From JAEKLB01 sp050249235 (GTDB lineage: Bacteria > Actinomycetota > Acidimicrobiia > Acidimicrobiales > CADCSY01): a stretch of 29,967 nucleotides of DNA. The notes under the pieces are model-generated. The model worked only from the letters and a program-made list of their open reading frames with translations. It was not told the DNA's origin and did not search any database. The stretch lies in contig JBFWQW010000027.1 of NCBI GenBank assembly GCA_050249235.1, forward strand, positions 1 through 29,967, in the 5' to 3' direction. The first letter of the stretch is position 1. Each line of letters opens with the position of its first letter. The position numbers and the translations under genes were made by a program. Below, piece by piece: positions 21,191-27,471 of the stretch.

Positions 21191-22467
21191 TGGACCTCGA
21201 CCGGGCCGACCCGGCGGCGGCCACCGACCTTCATCCCGCCCCGGGCGCACCGGGCGACCCGGCCCCGAGCTCGCCCGATTGGCTCGGGCTGGTCGGGCTG
21301 GCCGGGCTCATCGCCCTGCTGGGCGTCTGGTTCTCGTGGTGGGCGGTGCTGATCGTCGTCGCCCTGATCGTGACGATCTTCCTCCACGAGCTGGGCCACT
21401 ACCTGACCGCCAGGTCGGCGGGCATGAAGGTCACCGAGTTCTTCCTCGGGTTCGGGCCCCGCATCTGGTCGTTCAAGCGGGGCGAGACCGAGTACGGCAT
21501 CAAGGCCATCCCCGCCGGGGCCTACGTGAAGATCATCGGCATGAGCAACCTCGAGGAGGTCGATCCGGCCGACGAGGAGCGCACCTACCGGTCGAAGCGC
21601 TACTGGCGCCGGTTCTCGGTGGCGGTGGCCGGGTCGACCGTGCACTTCATCCTGGCCCTGCTCCTGATCTTCACGGTCTTCGTCGGCTTCGGCGTCGAGG
21701 ACGGCGACGCCAGCAACTGGACCGTCGTCGTGCAGCCGGACAGCCCGGCGGCCGCAGCCGGGCTCCGCGACGGCGACCGGCTGGTCAGCGTCGACGGCCG
21801 GGCGGTCACCTCGTTCGACGAGACCTCGGCCGGCCTGCGGGCCCGACCGGGCGAGACGGTCGAGGTCCTCGTCGAGCGGGACGGCGACGTGCGGACGCTC
21901 ACGGTCACCCTGGACGACGTCCACCCGCAGACGGGCGCCCGGGCCGGCTACCTCGGCGTCGGCCCCGTCTTCCCACGCAACCGGCTGAACCCGATCGAGG
22001 GCGTGGGGCGGGCCGTGAGCGAGACCCGCAGCGCGGCCTGGCTGTCGATCACCGGCATCGGCCGGCTCTTCTCACCGGACGGCCTCGAGCGCTACGTCGA
22101 CAACGTCCAGGGCGACGTGGCGCCCCGGGCCGACGGATTGCCCGACGAGGGCCGGCCGACCTCGCTGGTCGGCATCGTGAACGTGGGGACGCAGGCCGCC
22201 GAGGCCGGCGTGGTGAACGTGTTCTCCCTGCTGTTCATCGTGAACGTGTTCATCGGGGTGTTCAACCTGGCGCCGCTGCTCCCGTTCGACGGTGGCCACG
22301 TGGTGATCGCGACCTACGAGCAGATCCGCACCTTGATCGCCCGTCGCCAGTACCGGGCCGACGTGGCCAAGCTCATGCCGCTCACGTACGTGGTGGTGGC
22401 CGTGCTGGCGATGATCTTCGTGTCGTCCGTCTGGCTCGACGTGGCCGACCCGCCGTCGATCCGTTGA
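21190..22467 (+). CDS. Site-2 (M50) intramembrane metalloprotease with PDZ domain, RseP/Rip1-like
   Basis: Protein of 425 aa. A polar 30-residue N-terminus precedes the first helices; the zinc motif is HELGH (66-70) in TIFLHELGHYLTARSAGMKV. GFGPRIWSFKRGETEYGIKAIPAGAYVKIIGM follows. A PDZ domain is centred on PDSPAAAAGLRDGDRLVSVDGR (about residues 175-245), and the second metal motif is LAPLLPFDGGHV in a later helix. Such proteases cleave anti-sigma factors and other membrane proteins after a first cut by a site-1 protease; Rip1 of M. tuberculosis lies between dxr and ispG too. ATG 21190 shares one base with the dxr stop; the stop overlaps the ispG TTG in TTGA. Confidence 0.93.
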   Translation: MDLDRADPAAATDLHPAPGAPGDPAPSSPDWLGLVGLAGLIALLGVWFSWWAVLIVVALIVTIFLHELGHYLTARSAGMKVTEFFLGFGPRIWSFKRGETEYGIKAIPAGAYVKIIGMSNLEEVDPADEERTYRSKRYWRRFSVAVAGSTVHFILALLLIFTVFVGFGVEDGDASNWTVVVQPDSPAAAAGLRDGDRLVSVDGRAVTSFDETSAGLRARPGETVEVLVERDGDVRTLTVTLDDVHPQTGARAGYLGVGPVFPRNRLNPIEGVGRAVSETRSAAWLSITGIGRLFSPDGLERYVDNVQGDVAPRADGLPDEGRPTSLVGIVNVGTQAAEAGVVNVFSLLFIVNVFIGVFNLAPLLPFDGGHVVIATYEQIRTLIARRQYRADVAKLMPLTYVVVAVLAMIFVSSVWLDVADPPSIR

Positions 22468-23687
22468 TCACCCGGCGCGCCACCCGCCAGGTCGTCCTGC
22501 GCCACCCGACCAACCCGGTGGCGGTCGGTGGGGGTGCCCCCGTCTCGGTCCAGTCGATGACCACGACGAAGACGGGGGACCACGAGGCGACGCTGCAGCA
22601 GATCTACGCCCTGTACGGCGCCGGGGCCGACATCGTGCGCTGCACCTGCAACGACGAGGCCGCCGCCGAGGGCCTGGCCCGCATCGTCCCCCGCTCGCCG
22701 GTGCCGATCGTCGCCGACATCCACTTCCAGCACCGCCTGGCGCTGGCCGCCCTGGAGGCCGGCGTCCACTGCCTGCGCCTCAACCCGGGCAACATCCGCA
22801 AGCCGGAGCACATCAAGCTCGTGGCCCGGGAGGCGAAGGACCGGGGTGTGCCCATCCGGATCGGCGTCAACGCCGGATCGCTCGACCCCGACATCGAGGC
22901 CCTGCACGGCATCACGCCGGAGGCCCTGGTCGCGTCGGCCGAGCGGGAGCTGGCCCACTTCGCCGAGGTCGGCTTCGACGACGTGAAGATCTCCGTCAAG
23001 GCGTCGAACGTGGTGCTGATGGTGGAGGCCTACCGCCAGCTGGCCGATCGGGTCGACCACCCCCTGCACCTGGGGGTCACCGAGGCCGGGCCGCCGCCGG
23101 CCGGGGTGCTGAAGGGGACGGCCGGCATCGGGGCCCTCCTGCTCGAGGGCATCGGCGACACTATCCGCTACAGCCTCACCGCCGACCCGGTGGAGGAGGC
23201 CAGGGCCGGGCGCCAGCTGCTCGAGGTCCTCGGGCTGCGGGAGCGCAAGGGCGTCGACCTCATCGCCTGCCCGTCGTGCGGCCGGGCCGAGATCGACGTC
23301 ATCGAGGTGGCCGGGCGGGCCCAGGCCGCCTTCGCCGAGCGGGCGCTGCCCATCCAGGTGGCGGTCATGGGCTGCGTGGTGAACGGCCCGGGCGAGGCCC
23401 GCTCCGCCGACCTCGGCATCGCCGCCGGCCGGCAGCGGGGGCATCTCTTCATCCGCGGTCAGGTGGTGCGGGTCGTGCCCGAGGACGAGATGGTCGAGGC
23501 CCTGATCGAGGAGGCGACCAAGCTCGTCGCCGAGGGCGTCGACGCCCGCCTGGCCGCGGCCGACGCGGGCGCCGCCGCCGAGGCCGAGGCCGACCGCCTG
23601 GCCCTGCTCGACGACAAGGGCGACGACGCCAACGCCAGCGAGGCCCGCGTCGAGCTCATCCGGAAGCGGTCCGGGGAGGGCGCCTAG
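22464..23687 (+). CDS. ispG: 4-hydroxy-3-methylbut-2-enyl diphosphate synthase
   Basis: Protein of 407 aa. The TIM-barrel half has PVSVQSMTTTKTGD, ADIVRCTCND, VPIVADIHFQHRLALAA, LRLNPGNIRK, IRIGVNAGSLD and LHLGVTEAG. The 4Fe-4S ligands are the two Cys of CPSCGR and the Cys of MGCVVNGPGEA. It converts MEcPP to HMBPP in the MEP pathway using reduced ferredoxin or flavodoxin. TTG 22464 overlaps the protease stop (TTGA) and gives the expected N-terminus TRRATRQVVL. About 45 residues after the conserved end are Ala/Asp-rich and possibly unstructured. Transcription probably ends in the hairpin region 23688-23765. Confidence 0.95.
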   Translation: MITRRATRQVVLRHPTNPVAVGGGAPVSVQSMTTTKTGDHEATLQQIYALYGAGADIVRCTCNDEAAAEGLARIVPRSPVPIVADIHFQHRLALAALEAGVHCLRLNPGNIRKPEHIKLVAREAKDRGVPIRIGVNAGSLDPDIEALHGITPEALVASAERELAHFAEVGFDDVKISVKASNVVLMVEAYRQLADRVDHPLHLGVTEAGPPPAGVLKGTAGIGALLLEGIGDTIRYSLTADPVEEARAGRQLLEVLGLRERKGVDLIACPSCGRAEIDVIEVAGRAQAAFAERALPIQVAVMGCVVNGPGEARSADLGIAAGRQRGHLFIRGQVVRVVPEDEMVEALIEEATKLVAEGVDARLAAADAGAAAEAEADRLALLDDKGDDANASEARVELIRKRSGEGA

Positions 23688-23742
23688 CCCGAACCTTCCG
23701 GGTTCAAGGACCCACGGACGTGATCCACGGATGTGTAGGCAC

Positions 23743-23765
23743 CCCGAACCCAGAACGGGTTCGGG
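23743..23765 (+). terminator. Strong hairpin, possible terminator of the ispG unit
   Basis: Perfect 9-bp stem CCCGAACCC/GGGTTCGGG with a 5-nt loop, 56 nt after the ispG stop. No T-run follows, so termination would have to be factor-assisted; it could equally be an operator palindrome upstream of proS. Confidence 0.4.
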
Positions 23766-23776
23766 TCGGCACGCTC

Positions 23777-23782
23777 TAACGT
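23777..23782 (+). promoter_or_regulatory. Candidate -10 hexamer of proS promoter
   Basis: TAACGT, 9 nt upstream of ATG 23792, which would give a leaderless or nearly leaderless message. There is no Shine-Dalgarno in GCCGTCGCC. It lies inside a small inverted repeat (23768-23785). Confidence 0.42.
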
Positions 23783-23791
23783 GCCGTCGCC

Positions 23792-25198
23792 ATGGCCGCC
23801 GTGCTCACCCCCCAGAGCCAGGACTTCCCCCGCTGGTACCAGGACGTCGTCAGCCGGGCCGAGCTGGCCGAGAACGGCCCGGCCCGGGGCACGATGGTCA
23901 TCCGCCCCTACGGCATGGCCATCTGGGAGCGGATGCAGGCCGAGATCGACCGGCGCATCAAGGCGGCCGGCGCCAGGAACGCCTACTTCCCGCTGTTCAT
24001 CCCCGAGTCGTACCTGCACCGGGAGGCCGAGCACGTCGAGGGCTTCAGCCCCGAGCTGGCCGTGGTCACCCACGCCGGCGGCAAGGAGCTCGAGGAGGCC
24101 CTCGTGGTGCGGCCCACCAGCGAGACCGTCTTCGGCGAGTACATGGCGAAGTGGGTCCAGAGCTACCGCGACCTGCCCCTCCTGCTGAACCAGTGGGCCA
24201 ACGTGGTGCGCTGGGAGCTGCGGCCCCGCGTCTTCCTCCGCACGACGGAGTTCCTCTGGCAGGAGGGTCACACCGCCCACGCCACCGAGGCCGATGCCGC
24301 CGCCTACGCCAGGCGGATCCTCCACGACGTCTACGAGGACTTCATGGTCGGCGTGCTCGGCATCCCCCTGCTGCTCGGGCGCAAGACGGCCAAGGAGCGC
24401 TTCGCCGGCGCCACGAACACCATGACCCTCGAAGCCATGATGGGCGACGGCAAGGCGATCCAGATGGGGACCAGCCACGAGCTGGGTCAGAACTTCGCCC
24501 GGGTCTTCGACATGGCCTACCTCGACGCCGGCGGCGAGCGTCAGCTGTGCTGGACGACGTCGTGGGGGTCGACGACCCGCCTCGTCGGCGCCCTCGTCAT
24601 GGCCCACGGCGACGATGCCGGCCTCCGCCTGCCCCCCACGCTGGCCCCGACCCAGGTCGTGGTGGTGCTCGTCCGGGACGAGGGCGGCGCCGGCGAGGTC
24701 GCGGCCCGGCTGGTGACCGAGCTGGTGGCCGGGGGCGTGCGCGCCGAGCTCGACGCCCGGGTCGACCAGAGCTTCGGCCGCCGGGCGGTGGACTGGGAGC
24801 TGAAGGGCGTGCCCGTCCGCATCGAGGTCGGCCCCCGCGACCTGGCCGACGGGCTGGTCACGCTCGTGCGCCGCGACCGGGGCGAGAAGGAGCCGGCCCC
24901 CGTCGACGGCGTGGTCGGCCGGGTGCCCGATCTCCTCGACCAGATCCAGGTCGGCCTCCTGTTGGAGGCCACCCGCCGACGGGAGGACCGCACCGCGGAG
25001 GTGGCCACCCTGGGCGAGGCCGTCGAGGCCGCCGGCGAGGGCTTCGCCCGCATCCCCTGGGCGGCAGTGGGGGACGAGGGCGAGGAGGTGCTGGCGCGCG
25101 ACGCCGTCACGGTCCGCTGCCTGCAGCGCCCCGACGGCACCGTGCCCGATGCCGGCGACGAGCCCGACCTCGTCGCCATCGTGGCCCGCTCGTACTGA
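23792..25198 (+). CDS. proS: Prolyl-tRNA synthetase, ProS type 3 (archaeal/eukaryotic-like)
   Basis: Protein of 468 aa. Class II motifs: motif 1 region GTMVIRPYGMAIWERMQAEID, RPTSETVFGEYMAKW, motif 2 RTTEFLWQEGHTAHAT, LGRKTAKERFAGATNT, IQMGTSHELGQNFARVF and motif 3 WGSTTRLVGALVMAHGDD. The anticodon domain follows (PTQVVVVLVRDE) and the C-terminus ends ARSY, the terminal Tyr being typical of the type 3 enzyme. There is no editing insert (INS), unlike E. coli ProRS. The C-terminal domain keeps only one Cys, so the zinc cluster of many type 3 enzymes appears lost. It charges tRNA-Pro. ATG 23792 follows a TAACGT hexamer by 9 nt. Confidence 0.94.
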   Translation: MAAVLTPQSQDFPRWYQDVVSRAELAENGPARGTMVIRPYGMAIWERMQAEIDRRIKAAGARNAYFPLFIPESYLHREAEHVEGFSPELAVVTHAGGKELEEALVVRPTSETVFGEYMAKWVQSYRDLPLLLNQWANVVRWELRPRVFLRTTEFLWQEGHTAHATEADAAAYARRILHDVYEDFMVGVLGIPLLLGRKTAKERFAGATNTMTLEAMMGDGKAIQMGTSHELGQNFARVFDMAYLDAGGERQLCWTTSWGSTTRLVGALVMAHGDDAGLRLPPTLAPTQVVVVLVRDEGGAGEVAARLVTELVAGGVRAELDARVDQSFGRRAVDWELKGVPVRIEVGPRDLADGLVTLVRRDRGEKEPAPVDGVVGRVPDLLDQIQVGLLLEATRRREDRTAEVATLGEAVEAAGEGFARIPWAAVGDEGEEVLARDAVTVRCLQRPDGTVPDAGDEPDLVAIVARSY

Positions 25199-25392
25199 CG
25201 GTCGCAGCACCGACACGCAGGGCGTCCGGCTGGGAGACGCATCCACCCCGAGCCGGCCGGGCCCCGGGGGCCCCGTCCCGGGCGCCGCTATACTTCCGGG
25301 GCCGTTCCGCTCGGAGAGCCGGGCGGCGTGAGCGTGGGCACGGGCCCACGCTTTCTTTTCGTCGGGCCTTGAGCGGTAGGAGAGGAGGAGCC
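25199..25392 (+). promoter_or_regulatory. rimP-nusA-infB promoter and attenuator leader
   Basis: TATACT (25289-25294) is the best -10 sequence in the window. From there a leader of about 90 nt runs to the rimP GTG. It holds a textbook intrinsic terminator (25331-25360) upstream of the genes, so transcription can stop before rimP. CCGCTC (25307-25312) is complementary to GAGCGG (25371-25376) on the far side of the terminator, offering an alternative long-range pairing. AGGAGGAG precedes the start codon. Leader attenuators before rimP-nusA-infB operons are known in other bacteria, where NusA feedback is suspected. Confidence 0.6.
25331..25360 (+). terminator. Intrinsic terminator / attenuator before rimP
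   Basis: Stem AGCGTGGGC (25331-25339) pairs over 9 bp with GCCCACGCT (25344-25352), loop ACGG, followed by TTTCTTTTC. In this T-poor genome such a T-tract is striking. It lies 33 nt before the GTG of rimP and downstream of a good -10, which marks it as an attenuator rather than a terminator of proS alone. Confidence 0.8.
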
Positions 25393-25911
25393 GTGATCGC
25401 GAGCGAACGCATCGCCGAGCTGGTCGCCCCCGTCCTCTCCGAGGCCGGCCAGTCCCTCTACGACGTCGAGGTCGCCGGCTCCACCGTGCGGGTCCTGGTC
25501 GAGGGGGCCGGTCTCGGCGATCTCGAGCGGGTCAGCCCCTCGGTCTCGGCCGTGCTCGACGAGGCGATCCCCGACGACGAGCGCTGGTACCTCGAGGTGT
25601 CGAGCCCTGGCCTCGAGCGGCCGCTGCGCCGGCCCCGCCACTTCCTCGGCGCGGTTGGCTCGCTGGTGAAGGTCAAGACGAAGCGCAGCGCCGAGGGCGA
25701 CCGGCGCATCGAGGGCGTGCTCGAGGAGGCCGACGACGAGGGCGTGGCCGTGGGCGGCCGCCGCCTGCGCTACGACGAGATCGAGCGGGCCCGCACGGTG
25801 TTCGAGTGGGGCGCGGTCCCCGGCGCGGACGAGCCGGGCCCGAGGCACCAGCCGCGCACGAAGTCCCCGAAGAGCCAGTCCCCGCGCCAGACGAAGAGGA
25901 GCACCACGTGA
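25393..25911 (+). CDS. rimP: Ribosome maturation factor RimP
   Basis: Protein of 172 aa. The N-terminal domain reads IAELVAPVLSEAGQSLYDVEVAGSTVRVLVE and the conserved core DERWYLEVSSPGLERPLRRPRHF; the C-terminal SH3-like domain has GSLVKVKTK, RRIEGVLEEADDEGV and RRLRYDEIERARTVFEW. A basic Lys/Arg/Ser tail (KSPKSQSPRQTKRSTT) closes the protein. RimP helps 30S assembly by promoting S12/S19-region folding. GTG 25393 has AGGAGGAG just upstream. The stop overlaps the nusA start in GTGA. First gene behind the attenuator. Confidence 0.94.
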   Translation: MIASERIAELVAPVLSEAGQSLYDVEVAGSTVRVLVEGAGLGDLERVSPSVSAVLDEAIPDDERWYLEVSSPGLERPLRRPRHFLGAVGSLVKVKTKRSAEGDRRIEGVLEEADDEGVAVGGRRLRYDEIERARTVFEWGAVPGADEPGPRHQPRTKSPKSQSPRQTKRSTT

Positions 25912-27200
25912 GCCCCGGCAACCCGGAGATCTTCGACGCCCTGCAGCTGCTGGCGGCCGACAAGGGCATCTCGGTCGACACCCTGCTGGAGGCGCTGGCG
26001 AACGCCCTCGTCTCGGCGTACAAGCGCATGCCGGGCGCGGCCGAGGAGGCCTACGTCACGATCGACGCCGAGTCGTTCGAGATCCGGGTCTACGGCCAGG
26101 AGCTCGACGAGGACGGCAACGTCACCCGGGAGTGGGACGACACGCCGGCCGACTTCGGGCGCATCGCCGCCCAGACGGCCAAGCAGGTCCTCATGCAGCG
26201 GGTGCGCGAGGCCGAGCGGGAGCTCAAGTACGAGGAGTACGCCGGCCGCGAGGGCGACATCGTCACCGGCATCATCCAGCAGACCGACAGCCGCTTCACC
26301 CTGCTCGACCTGGGCAAGGTCGAGGCGCTCCTGCCGCAGGCCGAGCAGGTGCCCTACGAGCGGCCCGAGCCGGGAACCCGCCTCAAGGCCTACATCGTCG
26401 AGGTCCGCCGCAACCCCCGCGGCCCCCAGATCGTCGTGAGCCGCACCCATCCCGGCCTCATCAAGCGGCTGTTCGAGCTGGAGGTGCCCGAGATCGCCGA
26501 CGGCATCGTCGAGCTGAAGGCGGTGGCCCGGGAGCCCGGCCACCGCACGAAGATCGCGGTGTGGTCGAACGACGGCAACGTCGACCCCGTCGGCGCCTGC
26601 GTCGGGGCCCGCGGCGCCCGGGTCCGCATGGTCGTCAACGAGCTCCGCGGCGAGAAGATCGACATCGTCCCCTACACGGAGGACATCCAGGACTTCATCA
26701 TGAAGGCCCTCTCGCCGGCCAAGGTCAAGGAGGTCCGCCTCGACGACATGACCGGCACGGCCGAGGTGATCGTGCCCGACTACCAGCTGTCGCTGGCCAT
26801 CGGCAAGGAGGGCCAGAACGCCCGGCTCGCCGCCCGGCTCACCGGGTGGCGGGTCGACATCAAGAGCGAGACCCAGTTGGCCGAGGAAGAGGCCGGCTAC
26901 GCCGGCGAGGAGTGGGCCGAGGGCGAGTGGGTCGAGGACCCCGAGTCCGGCGAGATGGTGTGGCGCCCGGCCGAGGGTGGCCCGGCCGTCACCGCCGAGG
27001 AGTGGTCGGCCGGCACCGGCGACGACGAGCCCGACGGTGGCCCCACCGGCGCCGACAGTCCCCCGGCGGGCAGGCCGGCCCCGGCCACCGCCGAGACCGA
27101 CGGGCCTGCCACCGCCGAGGCGGACGGCGACGACGTGGTCGCCCCGCCGGCGGGAGCCGATGCCCCGGCCGGCACCCCGACGGAGGAGGTTCCCGGATAG
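25908..27200 (+). CDS. nusA: Transcription termination/antitermination factor NusA
   Basis: Protein of 430 aa. N-terminal RNAP-binding domain (EIFDALQLLAADKGISVDTLLEALANALVSAYKRMPG), S1 domain (about 120-195: GREGDIVTGIIQQTD), then two KH domains with VGACVGARGARVRMVVNELRGEKIDIV and LAIGKEGQNARLAARLTGWRVDI. After about residue 335 an acidic Trp/Glu region (EEWAEGEWVEDPESGEMVWRP) and an Ala/Pro/Asp tail replace the acidic repeats of E. coli. NusA slows polymerase, aids intrinsic terminators and joins antitermination complexes; the terminator before its own operon suggests feedback. GTG 25908 overlaps rimP (GTGA) with AGAGGAG upstream. Confidence 0.96.
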   Translation: MSPGNPEIFDALQLLAADKGISVDTLLEALANALVSAYKRMPGAAEEAYVTIDAESFEIRVYGQELDEDGNVTREWDDTPADFGRIAAQTAKQVLMQRVREAERELKYEEYAGREGDIVTGIIQQTDSRFTLLDLGKVEALLPQAEQVPYERPEPGTRLKAYIVEVRRNPRGPQIVVSRTHPGLIKRLFELEVPEIADGIVELKAVAREPGHRTKIAVWSNDGNVDPVGACVGARGARVRMVVNELRGEKIDIVPYTEDIQDFIMKALSPAKVKEVRLDDMTGTAEVIVPDYQLSLAIGKEGQNARLAARLTGWRVDIKSETQLAEEEAGYAGEEWAEGEWVEDPESGEMVWRPAEGGPAVTAEEWSAGTGDDEPDGGPTGADSPPAGRPAPATAETDGPATAEADGDDVVAPPAGADAPAGTPTEEVPG

Positions 27201-27205
27201 CCCCG

Positions 27206-27463
27206 GTGCGCACGTGCGTCGGTTGCCGACGCCGGGGCGGGCCGGACGGGCTGGTGCGCCTGGTCCGGCTCCCCGACGGGTCGCTCGGCATCGGGCGGAC
27301 GGCGCCGGGTCGGGGCGCCTGGCTGTGCCCCGACGTCGCCTGCTTCGATGCGGCCCGGAAGCGACGGGCCTTCGACCGGGCGCTGCGGGGAGCGGTTTCG
27401 GATGCGTCGGTCACGGCGGTCCGTGCGAGGATGGAAGAAGCAGTTCGAGAGGGAAGGGCGTAG
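27206..27463 (+). CDS. YlxR-family RNA-binding protein (RNase P modulator RnpM-like)
   Basis: Protein of 85 aa. It starts with the family hallmark RTCVGCRRRG, then LVRLVRLPDGSLGIGRTAPGRGAWLCPDVACFDAARKRRAFDRALRG, the full DUF448/YlxR domain. Two Cys pairs (CVGC and CPDVAC) are present. In Bacillus the homologue (YlxR/RnpM) binds RNase P RNA and modulates its activity; in other species a nucleoid role has been suggested. GTG 27206 lies 5 nt after the nusA stop. The nusA-ylxR-infB order is widely conserved. Being so short, it is recognised mainly by the N-terminal motif and GRGAW(L)C. Confidence 0.92.
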   Translation: MRTCVGCRRRGGPDGLVRLVRLPDGSLGIGRTAPGRGAWLCPDVACFDAARKRRAFDRALRGAVSDASVTAVRARMEEAVREGRA

Positions 27464-27471
27464 TTCACACC

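Larger units (their letters stand above)
23688..23791 (+). promoter_or_regulatory. ispG-proS intergenic region with four mutually complementary arms and direct repeats
   Basis: Four related arms occur in order: CCCGAACC (23688-23695), GGGTTC (23700-23705), CCCGAACCC (23743-23751) and GGGTTCGGG (23757-23765). Arms 3 and 4 form a perfect 9-bp stem with loop AGAAC; arms 1 and 2 a weaker one; arms 1-4 and 2-3 can pair instead. Between them lie two direct repeats CCACGGACGTG (23712-23722) and CCACGGATGTG (23725-23735), 13 bp apart. A third hairpin GGCACG (23768-23773) / CGTGCC (23780-23785) overlaps the proS -10 candidate. The region may terminate ispG transcription, bind a regulator, or both. Confidence 0.5.

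Noticed and set aside
23688..23791. T-box riboswitch upstream of proS
   Set aside because: No T-box consensus, no specifier loop or terminator/antiterminator pair typical of T-boxes, and the likely promoter lies at its end.
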